Position numbers and translations under genes: made by a program. Positions 1 through 7,033 of a DNA stretch of 11,271 nt are shown here, in pieces; position 1 is the stretch's first letter, and each line of letters starts with the position of its first letter. This stretch comes from Chloroflexota bacterium (GTDB lineage: Bacteria; Chloroflexota; Ktedonobacteria; Ktedonobacterales; Ktedonobacteraceae): the NCBI GenBank assembly GCA_027316975.1, contig DAHVFL010000114.1, forward strand, positions 1-11,271, written 5' to 3'. Under the pieces are notes generated by a model that saw only the letters and a program-made list of their open reading frames with translations, made no database searches and was not told the DNA's origin.

Positions 1-456
1 GATGATAAGCTGGTCATACTCGAAGATCATACCATTGAGCGTCACAGGTACCTCGTCCACCAGCAGCCCACCTGTAAGAATCACCGCCTCCGAACGTGAG
101 ATAACGCCAATAGTGCGTAATATCCGCGGGTCATTCCATAGATGATTGAAGATTCGCACATTGGGGTAGCGCTTTTCCCGCTCCTGAGCCGTCGCGCCCA
201 CCAGTCGGCCAATGGCCTCCTCCGGCATAGGCGGGTGCGTGCCAGGCGCGATCAGATAGTCTAGCTGCGCGACACGCCCCCCCAGTTGTTCGTACAAAAG
301 GCGAAACATGAGTGGAATAGGAGCAGTGCGCGTGCCGTCTGGAATAATCACCAGCACGCGCCTGGAATCGACCTGCAAAGTATCACAAGCCTGGGCTATC
401 AAGTCGCGCGCGTCTTCTTCTGTTAGCGTATCGGTCGTGGAGCCTTTGCCGATCAT
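1..456 (-). CDS. LarA-family (lactate racemase domain, DUF2088) protein, N-terminal part
   Basis: Partial gene: the start is in the window and the 3' end lies beyond position 1, leaving 152 residues. The ATG at 454-456 follows an AAGGGA ribosome site, and an in-frame stop (475-477) lies just upstream, so the start is well supported. The N-terminus fits the nickel-dependent lactate racemase superfamily. A PDGTRTAP motif (residues 39-46) matches the family's PDxTRxxP motif, and APGTHPPM (70-77) matches its GTH motif; these carry the substrate-binding Asp/Arg and a catalytic His in characterised LarA. Family members racemise or epimerise 2-hydroxyacids using a pincer-nickel cofactor; known substrates include lactate, malate and gluconate. 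The cofactor-binding Lys lies outside the window. An SDR of the D-mannonate oxidoreductase type lies 163 nt upstream on the same strand, which makes a sugar-acid substrate more likely than lactate. The substrate itself is inference. Confidence 0.8.
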   Translation of the reverse strand, partial: MIGKGSTTDTLTEEDARDLIAQACDTLQVDSRRVLVIIPDGTRTAPIPLMFRLLYEQLGGRVAQLDYLIAPGTHPPMPEEAIGRLVGATAQEREKRYPNVRIFNHLWNDPRILRTIGVISRSEAVILTGGLLVDEVPVTLNGMIFEYDQLII

Positions 457-487
457 GGCCGTTTCCCTTAGCGATCAAAGCCGCTCA

Positions 488-567
488 TGTCGTGTCACCC
501 TGAGCGTAGCGAAGGGTCTGCGTGGCCGGGTACCGAGATCCTTGGCTGTGCTCAGGATGACACGACA
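488..567. repeat. Diverged long hairpin repeat between two genes
   Basis: Two 32-nt arms (488-519 and 536-567) are inverted complements separated by 16 nt. In plus-strand RNA they would pair with two mismatches and three G-U pairs. The core, CCTGAGCGTAGCGAAGG, is a variant of the arm of the hairpin at 6407-6500 and of the single arm at 9317-9344, so this is a member of a dispersed family. Several differences are G-U compatible, which fits pairing kept during divergence, though one example cannot prove this. It fills most of the 163-nt space between the SDR and LarA-family genes and could end or dampen transcription there. Short ORFs across it are repeat-derived. Confidence 0.8.
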
Positions 568-619
568 TTCTCTTCAAAAATTCATCATGGAACTTCACTT
601 CTTACCAGATTATACTACT

Positions 620-1441
620 TTACACGCCACCGAACGCCGAAAAGCCACCATCAACGGGTACCACAACCCCGGTAACAAACGCTGATGCCGGGCTGACCAG
701 CCATAACAGCGTCCCTACCAAATCCTCCGGCGCGCCAAAGCGTGACATTGGCGTATGATTCAGGATGGCTTGCCCGCGTGGCGTCCATGCTCCGCTTGCT
801 GCGTCGGTCAGCAAAAACCGATTCTGCCCGGTCAAAAAAAATCCTGGAGCGATAGCATTGACTCGAATACGCGGGCTATATTCCTGCGCCATATGCACTG
901 CCAGCCATTGCGTGAAGTTAGCAACAGCAGCTTTTGCCGCGCTATAGGCGGGGATGCGCGTCAATGGCCGCAGCGCGTTCATCGAGGCGACATTCACGAT
1001 ACAGCCCTGGCCGCGTTCCGCCATTGCGTGTCCGAATACCTGGCAGCTCAACAACGTGCCGGTAAAGTTCAAGGCAAATACGCTATCGATAGCCGCCCTG
1101 TCCAACTCGAAAAAGGGATTGCTTGCCGATGTCGTTGCCTGTGGAGCATTGCCCCCGGCCGCATTGACGAGGATATCAAGCGGGCCAAATGTCGCCGTCA
1201 CCTGCTCAAGCGCGCGTTGCAAATCAGCGCGTTCAAGCACATTGCACGCTATAGCAAGCGCCTGCCCCCCTTGCGCCAGAATCGCTTCGACCACCGCCCT
1301 GATCTTCTCTTCATGCAAACCAATCACCACAACCGTCGCGCCATCCTGTGCCAGCCCATAAGCCATCGCGCTTCCCAGCACTCCGCTCCCCCCGGTAATC
1401 ACAGCAATCTGTCCCCGTATATCAAAAAGCGTATTTACCAT
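620..1441 (-). CDS. SDR oxidoreductase, D-mannonate oxidoreductase (fructuronate reductase) type
   Basis: This 273-residue short-chain dehydrogenase has a Rossmann nucleotide site (TGGSGVLG, residues 16-23), the NAAG strand-4 motif (93-96), and the catalytic Ser153, Tyr166 and Lys170 in the order S...YSAAK. Family resemblance beyond the SDR core is specific: NAAGGN with a following Thr-rich stretch, the block FTQWLAVHMAQEYSP (176-190), the segment around NAIAPGFFLTGQNRFLL, and a C-terminus ending DGGFSAFGGV. I associate these with the SDR-type D-mannonate oxidoreductases (Bacillus YjmF/UxuB-like), which interconvert D-mannonate and D-fructuronate with NAD(P)H. The ATG at 1439-1441 has a GGAGG site six bases upstream. 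The LarA-family gene follows downstream. Substrate assignment rests on recalled sequence similarity, so a related sugar-acid dehydrogenase remains possible. Confidence 0.8.
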   Translation of the reverse strand: MVNTLFDIRGQIAVITGGSGVLGSAMAYGLAQDGATVVVIGLHEEKIRAVVEAILAQGGQALAIACNVLERADLQRALEQVTATFGPLDILVNAAGGNAPQATTSASNPFFELDRAAIDSVFALNFTGTLLSCQVFGHAMAERGQGCIVNVASMNALRPLTRIPAYSAAKAAVANFTQWLAVHMAQEYSPRIRVNAIAPGFFLTGQNRFLLTDAASGAWTPRGQAILNHTPMSRFGAPEDLVGTLLWLVSPASAFVTGVVVPVDGGFSAFGGV

Positions 1442-1480
1442 CTAAACCCTCCCACTCGACACATCTGTGCAATCCGCTTC

Positions 1481-1565
1481 GTAGTAGGGTAGGGGCGGCG
1501 GCTCTGCCCCCGTCCTGGCTTTCCTGGTTCCGCTCGCGCCCTGGCATTCCCTGGTTCCGCTCGCG
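1481..1565. repeat. GC-rich hairpin repeat copy plus 27-nt tandem repeat
   Basis: Positions 1481-1518 are a degenerate copy of the family seen at 4687-4717 and 6577-6607 (GTAGTAGGGTAGGGGCGG followed by a TGCCCCCG...CCTGG half). Immediately after it, the 16-mer CCTGGTTCCGCTCGCG occurs at 1523-1538 and again at 1550-1565, a two-copy tandem repeat of 27-nt period. Together these fill most of the 146-nt gap between recJ and the SDR gene. Confidence 0.75.
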
Positions 1566-1587
1566 CTCTGGTTGCGCCCCACTGGGA

Positions 1588-3402
1588 CTACCCCGCCACT
1601 TCCATATGCAAAATCTTCAACCATATCTCTTGCTTACCCTCCCCGTTGAACTTATCCCTTGTTGGTTCCAGGCAGAATATGACGTTCACAAGCGAACCCT
1701 CTGGATACATAGCGATGAAAGGCCCTTTGCGCAGGTACGTGCCATCAAACTGGCTCTCGTTGTAGCGCAGGCGCACCCGAAGATGGCGCCTCTCCATTCC
1801 ACTGGCCCAGATGCGTGTCAGGCGCGCTCCATCTAGTCGAAATACAGGTTCGGGATTGCTCGCTCCAAAGGGACTGAGCAGGTCAATTTTTGTGTAGGCG
1901 TCGTAAGTAAGTTGTTTCTCCGGTTTATTGATAACGATATCAACCATATGCGACATGGCAGGCAGGCTCGTCTCTTGCTCTACCACTACTACGGTCAGAC
2001 CGGGTATTTCCCCTGTTTCTCCTGCCTCGACTTCTCCTCTTATGCTATTGGCCGGCGCGTTGTTTCCCTGCCAGCCCAGCAAGTGTTCTCGCAAAGCTTC
2101 GATGTTGCTGTTAAGGATAGTGAAGCCCGCCGCCTGAGCGTGTCCGCCGTGACGCTCGAATAGATCGGCGCGATTGCGCAGGGCCTCGATGATGTTGTAA
2201 TCGCCGTAACTGCGCGCAGATCCCCGGCTGGTCGAGTCGTCCTGGCTGAGAACAAAAACCGTGCGCTTAATCTCCTCCGAAAGCCTGCCGGCTACCAGCC
2301 CGATGATGCCTTCGGGCCACGCGCTTTTATCGCCATAGACCAGCACCACCGGATTAGCGGTCTGCCCTTGCGCCTGTTCGCGCACAAGCTTCATCAGTTC
2401 CTCGGTGATCTGCTGGCGCGCCTGGTTGAGTTCTTCCAGTTCTTTCGCGCGTGCCTGCGCTTCTGCCTCGTCGTCGGTAGTCAATAGCTCAAAGGCGATA
2501 CTGGCGTGTTTCATACGCCCGGCTGCATTGATGCGCGGCCCCAGCGCATAGGAGATGTCGCGTTCCCGTATTTTGCCCGGTTGCAACCTGACAATCTGTA
2601 TCAACGCCTTCAGCCCGGCGTTGGTCGTCCGGTTCAATTGCTCCAGGCCCAGGCGCGCCAGCGTATGGTTCTCGCCAAGCAGTGGCGCAACGTCGCCTAT
2701 AGTACCAATTGCAACCAGGTCGAGCAATTGGCGCGCTTCTCCCGCGCGTCCATACGCGCGAAATAACGCCTGCGCCAGCTTAAATGCAATCCCCGCGCCG
2801 CACAGGTAACGTTCGCTATAGGTGGAGTCTTCTCGCCAGGGGTTAATCATCGCAAATGGCCGGGGGCGTGGTTCAGGTGGGTGATGATGGTCGGTGACAA
2901 TAATTTCGATGCCGAGCGTTTTCGCGTACTCTACCTCTGCCACATCCGAACTGCCGCAATCTGTCGTAATCAGCAGCTTCGTTCCCCTCTCCTGAAGTCT
3001 ATCAAGCGCTTCCTTGCTCACACCACGCGCATCCTCGATACGGTGCGGGATGACGTAGTCCAGCGGCCCGTCCGGCTGCTTGAGCGCTCGCAATGCTCGC
3101 ATGAGCAAGGCGGCGGAGGTGACGCCATCAGCGTCGAAGTCCCCAAATAGCGTGATGTGTTCGCGATCAGCAAGGGCGCGTTGGATGCGTTCAACCGCTC
3201 TTCCCATATCGACCAGGGTAAGCGGGTCGGGAATATCTTCAAAACGCGCCGCCAGGAAACGCTGCATAGCTTCCGCGCCCGTCACACCGCGATTGAAAAG
3301 CAATTGCGCGTGTAACGGCCCTATACCCGCCTTTCCAAATTCTTCAAATTGCGCCTTACCCGGCGGTGTATGAACGCCCCAACTTGCTGCTAATGAAGCC
3401 AC
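1588..3402 (-). CDS. recJ: Single-stranded-DNA-specific exonuclease RecJ
   Basis: 604 residues, a usual RecJ length. RecJ degrades single-stranded DNA 5' to 3' in the cytoplasm and acts in RecF-pathway recombination, mismatch repair and base-excision repair. DHH-superfamily metal motifs are in order: DFDADG (88-93), DCG (148-150), DHHH (171-174) and GDVAPLLGENH (236-246). The RecJ-typical GPRINAAGRM is at 288-297. The DHHA1 domain follows with SRGSARS (392-398) and GGHAQAAG (419-426), then a C-terminal OB-fold-like segment. The start is GTG at 3400-3402, with AAGGA about eight bases upstream; an ATG at 3418-3420 is followed at once by a stop. The gene begins 21 nt after the hemW stop, so the two are probably one transcript. 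All key residues appear intact. Function is well established from the family. Confidence 0.96.
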   Translation of the reverse strand: MASLAASWGVHTPPGKAQFEEFGKAGIGPLHAQLLFNRGVTGAEAMQRFLAARFEDIPDPLTLVDMGRAVERIQRALADREHITLFGDFDADGVTSAALLMRALRALKQPDGPLDYVIPHRIEDARGVSKEALDRLQERGTKLLITTDCGSSDVAEVEYAKTLGIEIIVTDHHHPPEPRPRPFAMINPWREDSTYSERYLCGAGIAFKLAQALFRAYGRAGEARQLLDLVAIGTIGDVAPLLGENHTLARLGLEQLNRTTNAGLKALIQIVRLQPGKIRERDISYALGPRINAAGRMKHASIAFELLTTDDEAEAQARAKELEELNQARQQITEELMKLVREQAQGQTANPVVLVYGDKSAWPEGIIGLVAGRLSEEIKRTVFVLSQDDSTSRGSARSYGDYNIIEALRNRADLFERHGGHAQAAGFTILNSNIEALREHLLGWQGNNAPANSIRGEVEAGETGEIPGLTVVVVEQETSLPAMSHMVDIVINKPEKQLTYDAYTKIDLLSPFGASNPEPVFRLDGARLTRIWASGMERRHLRVRLRYNESQFDGTYLRKGPFIAMYPEGSLVNVIFCLEPTRDKFNGEGKQEIWLKILHMEVAG

Positions 3403-3423
3403 CTGTTTTATCCTTTACATCGC

Positions 3424-4635
3424 TCATTCCGGCAATAGCCTGCGAAAAACCTCGTTACCCAGCAAACGGCCGCGTTTGCTCAAGCGCAACCAGCCCACTG
3501 CATATTCAAGCAGACCGGCTTCCTTCACCATACGCAGGCGGTCGCCCACGAAGCTGGCGAAAGGCGCGGCGAACCGCTCTTCAAACGTAGGCAGATGCAA
3601 GCCCTGAGCGGTGCGCAAAGCCAGGAATGCGGTCTCCGACATTTCTTGCACTTTCTCAATCGTTTCGCTCTCCACCACAGGCAATTGCCGCCTTTTCAGT
3701 GTATGAATGTAACGCTGCGGGTCGCGTTCGTTCGAGAAACGTTTGCCCGCGAAGAACGAATGCGACCCCGCTCCCATACCAATGTAGGGGAGGTTTCGCC
3801 AGTAAGTCAGGTTGTGGCGGCTCTCGTGTCCCGGCAAAGCCCAGTTCGATATCTCATAGTTGACGTAGCCAGCCGCCTGTAAGAGTTGATCCGCGTACTC
3901 ATACATATCGGCGCACAGGTCCTCATCGCCGGGCGTGATACGCCCCTCCTGCGTCCAGTCGAAGAACGGCGTGCCTTCCTCGATAATTAGCGAGTAGAGC
4001 GAAAGGTGTTCCGGGCGCAGCGCCATCGCCTGGGCGAGCGTCTCCTGCCACTGGCGCATACTTTGTCCCGGCAGGCCAAACATGAAGTCCAGGTTCACCG
4101 AGGTGAAGCCAGCCGCGCGCGCGGAGCGTAACGCCTGGGTGATCTCTTCAGGCGTGTGAATGCGCCCCATCTCTTTAAGCAGTTGCTCGTCGAAGCTCTG
4201 CGAACCCAGGCTGAGACGATTGATGCCGGCTGCCCGCAACCCGACCAGTTGTTCGAGAGTCAACGTGCCAGGATTGGCTTCCAGCGTGATTTCAGCATCT
4301 TCATCAAGCGCGAAGGCAGCGCGACAGGCATTCAGCAAACGCCCAACTTGCGCAACCGTCAGCAGACTGGGCGTGCCCCCGCCGAAAAAGATCGTGCGTG
4401 CCCGCCGCAAACTTCCATCAGCGTGTTGCGCCTGCCCTCCCGCCAGGGCAATCTCGCTCACCAACGCGCGTACATATGGTTCGCGCAGTGGCAGAATCCC
4501 TGCATAGGTATTAAAGTCGCAATAGTAACAGCGGGTATGGCAGAACGGAATATGCAGGTAAAGCGAGACAGTTTCTAAAAGCTGTTGAATAGATGGTGTG
4601 TATTGTAGTTTTTGTTCGGGTGCGCTTGTTGTCAT
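3424..4635 (-). CDS. hemW: Radical-SAM heme chaperone HemW (HemN-like)
   Basis: 403 residues. The radical-SAM cluster motif CHTRCYYC (Cys32, Cys36, Cys39) is followed by Asp-Phe. True oxygen-independent coproporphyrinogen oxidase (HemN) has a fourth Cys two residues after the third; here that position is Phe41, the HemW pattern. Other supports are GGGTPS (85-90, SAM binding), EANPG (119-123), GSQSF (144-148), the HemW-typical HNLTYW (274-279) and GAGSHS (288-293), then a HemN C-terminal domain. HemW proteins bind heme and are proposed to deliver it to respiratory enzymes; older annotations call them coproporphyrinogen III oxidase. The ATG at 4633-4635 has only a weak ribosome site. No other heme gene is nearby; recJ follows after 21 nt. 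Confidence 0.93.
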   Translation of the reverse strand: MTTSAPEQKLQYTPSIQQLLETVSLYLHIPFCHTRCYYCDFNTYAGILPLREPYVRALVSEIALAGGQAQHADGSLRRARTIFFGGGTPSLLTVAQVGRLLNACRAAFALDEDAEITLEANPGTLTLEQLVGLRAAGINRLSLGSQSFDEQLLKEMGRIHTPEEITQALRSARAAGFTSVNLDFMFGLPGQSMRQWQETLAQAMALRPEHLSLYSLIIEEGTPFFDWTQEGRITPGDEDLCADMYEYADQLLQAAGYVNYEISNWALPGHESRHNLTYWRNLPYIGMGAGSHSFFAGKRFSNERDPQRYIHTLKRRQLPVVESETIEKVQEMSETAFLALRTAQGLHLPTFEERFAAPFASFVGDRLRMVKEAGLLEYAVGWLRLSKRGRLLGNEVFRRLLPE

Positions 4636-4686
4636 ATAAAATCTCAGGAAATCGAATGCATATTAGCAGGGCAAGCCAGGTCGTAC

Positions 4687-4741
4687 AGGGTAGGGGCGGG
4701 GCTTGCCCCCGCCCTGGTAATATCATCTGCCCCCGCCCTGG
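4687..4741. repeat. GC-rich hairpin repeat, full copy plus partial copy
   Basis: Positions 4687-4717 (31 nt) are identical to 6577-6607. The unit contains a self-complementary core, GGGCGGGG-cttgC-CCCGCCC, able to form an 8-bp GC stem. A partial copy, TGCCCCCGCCCTGG, follows at 4728-4741. The pair lies between the end of the foldase gene and the start of hemW, where a strong GC stem could slow or end transcription, although no T-run follows it. Confidence 0.85.
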
Positions 4742-4747
4742 AAACAC

Positions 4748-4762
4748 CTTCCATCACGGAAG
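4748..4762 (-). terminator. Possible weak terminator hairpin after the foldase gene
   Basis: Directly after the TAA of the foldase gene, minus-strand RNA reads CTTCC-GTGAT-GGAAG, a perfect 5-bp stem with a 5-nt loop, followed by GTGTTT rather than a real U-run. The GC-rich repeat comes next. The position is right for a terminator, but the stem is short and the tail poor. Confidence 0.35.
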
Positions 4763-6211
4763 TTACGGCAAAGGATTCGATCCGCCAGGCGATGAACTCG
4801 GCGCACCCACCGGCAGTATCGAAGTCGGTGGCAGGTTATTCGCATCGGTCATCATATTCGCATCGGGCGTCGAAAGCACATTGCTCGGAAGAGCCTTGAG
4901 TTCGACCAGCCAGTTCGACAACGCGCTGGTCTTCAGTGATTGCAGCGTCTTCGCGTCTATCGCGCGTGCCGGGTCGATCGATAAAATTTGCACAATGCGG
5001 TAACTACCGTTCTCCACCAGTACCGGGCTGATCTGGTTGATGGTGCGCGCCGGGTCGAATATCCAGTTGTCTACCGTACCCGTACCCTCGGTCGAGGCAT
5101 ATTGCCCGCGTGCCAGCCAGCCCAACTCGCCGCCATTACTGGCCGTGCCGGAATCTTGCGATTTCGCTTTGGCAACCTTGCCGAAGTCGCTGCCGCCATT
5201 AGCTCGCAGCTGCGCGAGAATCTTTTGCGCGTTGGCCTTCGTGTCAATCGTCATCGAACGCGCCAGCACCTGGTAGGCAGGCGAAACGATCTGCGATGAC
5301 AGGTAGTTCTGCATATTATCGCGTCGCAGCTTAATGATCATCATGGCCTGGATATCATCTTTGGAGACGCCTATCTGACCCAGCAGGCTGCTATACGATG
5401 TGGCTGTGGGCGTATTGTTCTGCAAATCTTGCAGGGCCTTGTTTATCTGGCTGCTCGATGGGTTGATCTTATTTTGTAGCGCCACGCTCCGGGTTGCCAG
5501 CCATTCGCGAATAAGCTCATCATCTTGCAGCCACTGAGCGCTGTCACTCTCAACCTGCGGTTGGGTAAAGATTTGCTGCTCAAGCGGAATAGTGGTTTTC
5601 GTGAGCGTATCGATGGACGCGGTCAGGTCCGTGTTTTTGGACTGCGCCGCCTTCAGTTTTTGTTGTGCTGTTTTCAACTGGCTTTCCAGGTTAGTGCGTT
5701 GTGGGCTGGGACCAGCAGGCAACGCCTTGATTTGCGCATTCAGAGAAGTGACCGTCTTCGTTTCCGTATTGATGATCGCCAGTTGCTCGGCATCCAGTTT
5801 CTGCTGCGAAATACGTTGCGCCGTCAGACCGTTGCGCCCGTTCAGCGCGTTATTCTTAATCAGTGTTTGTAGCGCAACCATCTTGCGAAACTGCGATTGC
5901 GGAATCTGGTGTCCATTGACAGTAGTGATAGTCTTCCCCGGAAGGATAATGTTGAAATTGACCCAACTGCCAACAAGCACCACGAACAGCGCAAAAACGG
6001 TCAGCGCTGTAAATCCCCAGATAGCGCGACGCTGAACCTGAATCTTTTCTTTGTGGGAAAGATGCTTCCCCCAACCAAAAACAAGCGGCTTCCCATCACG
6101 CTTTGCCTCAACACCGCGAGCCGTCTGTCTATTGTAGTGTCTGGCTTTATTCGAGCGCGGCGGTTTCTGGCCGGATGGCCGTTGCGTTGGCCGCTCTGTC
6201 TGACTTTTCAT
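4763..6211 (-). CDS. Membrane-anchored parvulin-type peptidyl-prolyl isomerase (SurA/PrsA-like foldase)
   Basis: 482 residues from the ATG at 6209-6211, which has a GAAGGGAG ribosome site; a longer reading frame to 6262 adds 17 residues without support. Layout: a basic, Pro/Arg/Lys-rich N-tail (1-60), one transmembrane helix (about 64-88), an outer SurA-N-like helical region beginning VNGHQIPQSQF (98-108), a Gln/Lys/Leu-rich probable coiled coil (about 135-205), more helices (about 225-310), then a PpiC/parvulin domain (about 315-412) with the family signature GGELGW (360-365). A low-complexity Pro/Ser tail ends the protein. Such proteins help fold secreted proteins outside the membrane. The N-terminus is inferred to be cytoplasmic, from the positive charges. 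The upstream 469 nt hold repeats and separate it from rpsR, so it is probably its own transcription unit. Confidence 0.88.
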   Translation of the reverse strand: MKSQTERPTQRPSGQKPPRSNKARHYNRQTARGVEAKRDGKPLVFGWGKHLSHKEKIQVQRRAIWGFTALTVFALFVVLVGSWVNFNIILPGKTITTVNGHQIPQSQFRKMVALQTLIKNNALNGRNGLTAQRISQQKLDAEQLAIINTETKTVTSLNAQIKALPAGPSPQRTNLESQLKTAQQKLKAAQSKNTDLTASIDTLTKTTIPLEQQIFTQPQVESDSAQWLQDDELIREWLATRSVALQNKINPSSSQINKALQDLQNNTPTATSYSSLLGQIGVSKDDIQAMMIIKLRRDNMQNYLSSQIVSPAYQVLARSMTIDTKANAQKILAQLRANGGSDFGKVAKAKSQDSGTASNGGELGWLARGQYASTEGTGTVDNWIFDPARTINQISPVLVENGSYRIVQILSIDPARAIDAKTLQSLKTSALSNWLVELKALPSNVLSTPDANMMTDANNLPPTSILPVGAPSSSPGGSNPLP

Positions 6212-6406
6212 AGTACTCCCTTCCTGCTCAAGACACTGGTTAGCGCATACAACAGCAAACACACCAAAGAATTACTATCCTTCAATCTTACAAATAGCAC
6301 ACAAACCAGCGCGTTACAAGCCCGAGCGGCGCGAACTCATGTGAATCACAACCAGGGCGGGGGCAAGCCCCCCGCCTTTTACTGGTAGGTTTCTTGAAAC
6401 GCGTCG
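6212..6406. other. Spacer upstream of the foldase gene with one GC-rich repeat copy
   Basis: No gene is visible. The first 140 nt (6212-6351) are AT-richer and probably hold the foldase promoter, but I found no convincing -35/-10 pair. Positions 6352-6379 are an inverted copy of the GC-rich family (CCAGGGCGGGGGCAAGCCCC and onward). On the plus strand this can form a stem of about 8 bp followed by TTTT, which has terminator form in the direction opposite to the flanking genes. Confidence 0.5.
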
Positions 6407-6500
6407 GTCGCCAGAGGCTGTCATCCTGAGCGCAGCGAAGGATCTCAGTGCGGCACAGTGAGAGATCCTTCGCTGCGCTCAGGATGACACCTCTGGCGAC
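6407..6500. repeat. 39-bp near-perfect hairpin repeat element
   Basis: The left arm (6407-6446) and right arm (6462-6500) are exact reverse complements over 39 bp, apart from one extra C at 6418, with a 15-nt spacer (6447-6461). The core 27 bp (6420-6446 with 6462-6488) contains TCCTGAGCGCAGCGAAGGAT, related to the arms at 488-567 and 9317-9344. The outer 11 bp read GTCGCCAGAGG. It lies between rpsR and the foldase gene. It would form a very stable stem in RNA from either strand, and could act as a terminator, an RNA end protector, or a REP/MITE-like mobile unit. No terminal direct repeat was obvious. Confidence 0.9.
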
Positions 6501-6529
6501 TGCCTGTTGTAAACAACCTCCCAGTGAAA

Positions 6530-6638
6530 GGCAAGCCCCGCCCCTACCCTGTACGATCTCAGTCGCTCCGCGTAGTAGGGTAGGGGCGGGGCTTGCCCCC
6601 GCCCTGGCAAGGTGTGTCCCCGCCCTGGCAAGGCTTGC
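6530..6638. repeat. Inverted pair of GC-rich repeats with a 21-nt tandem extension
   Basis: Positions 6530-6550 and 6577-6597 are a perfect 21-bp inverted repeat separated by 26 nt; each arm is one half of the dispersed family. The right copy continues to 6607 and is identical over 31 nt to 4687-4717. It then runs into two near-identical 21-nt units, 6597-6617 and 6618-6638 (CCCCGCCCTGGCAAGG plus TGTGT or CTTGC). This occupies the space just downstream of rpsR. Confidence 0.88.
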
Positions 6639-6680
6639 CCTCGCGCCATGACTCGTGTGTTTACGCATATGCGCCTGCTC

Positions 6681-6968
6681 CTACATGCCCCGGATATGTT
6701 CCGCAGTGTAGGGCAGTAGCGCCATATGGCGCGCCTGTTTAAGCGCAACCGTCAGCCGGCGCTGGTGTTTCGCGCACGTTCCTGTTTTGCGGCGGGGTTC
6801 AATCTTGCCGCGATCAGAAATGTAGCGTTTCAAGAACCGGCTGGCATCTTTGTAATCAATTTCACGCGTATGATCGTGACAAAACTGGCAAATTTTGCGG
6901 CGCGTTGGCCGCTCGCCGCGCCCACCCGCTCGATCGCGTCGTGGTGCGCCTTCAGATCGTCTTTGCAC
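6681..6968 (-). CDS. rpsR: 30S ribosomal protein bS18
   Basis: 95 residues; bS18 is usually about 75-80, and the excess is a basic Arg/Gly-rich N-terminal tail. S18 sits on the 30S platform and pairs with S6. The core is clear: KICQFC (25-30), DYKDASRFLKRYISDRGKI (38-56), the segment around RRKTG (59-63), and a Lys/Arg-rich helix ending ALLPY. Cys27, Cys30, Cys65 and His68 make up a likely zinc site of the metal-binding S18 type. The start is GTG at 6966-6968 with AGGAG eight bases upstream; the ATG a little further upstream is out of frame and stops after ten codons. It is the last gene of rpsF-ssb-rpsR, 65 nt after ssb. rplI, which often follows rpsR in other bacteria, is not here. Confidence 0.96.
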   Translation of the reverse strand: MQRRSEGAPRRDRAGGRGERPTRRKICQFCHDHTREIDYKDASRFLKRYISDRGKIEPRRKTGTCAKHQRRLTVALKQARHMALLPYTAEHIRGM

Positions 6969-7033
6969 GGACTGTTCTCCTCATCTTTATCCCTCACACA
7001 GCCTGGAAGTCCATCACTGCGCAGGGTCTCAGG

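Noticed and set aside
487..675. Short plus-strand frame coding an HPERSEGS-type peptide
   Set aside because: It is the translation of the hairpin repeat at 488-567 running into the SDR 3' end; it has no ribosome site.
755..1492. 245-residue plus-strand frame
   Set aside because: Wholly antisense to the SDR gene, which has complete catalytic motifs; the frame is a GC-rich shadow without recognisable domains.
4660..4665. TATAAT-like TAATAT on the minus strand ahead of hemW
   Set aside because: No -35 box occurs at 16-18 nt upstream; the sequence there belongs to the GC-rich repeat flank.
6212..6262. Upstream in-frame start adding 17 residues to the foldase
   Set aside because: The internal ATG at 6209-6211 has a good GAAGGGAG site; the added residues do not look like part of the basic N-tail.
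6285..6319. Possible foldase promoter TTGTAA-N17-TATTTG on the minus strand
   Set aside because: The -10 matches only three of six positions, and neither alternative pairing is better, so it was not called.
6352..6638. CRISPR array suspected from repeated GC-rich units
   Set aside because: Units are irregular, inverted and adjacent, without uniform spacers, and no cas gene is present.
6616..6680. Search for rplI or another gene after rpsR
   Set aside because: Only repeat units and a short CGCATATGCG palindrome are present; no coding frame with L9 features.
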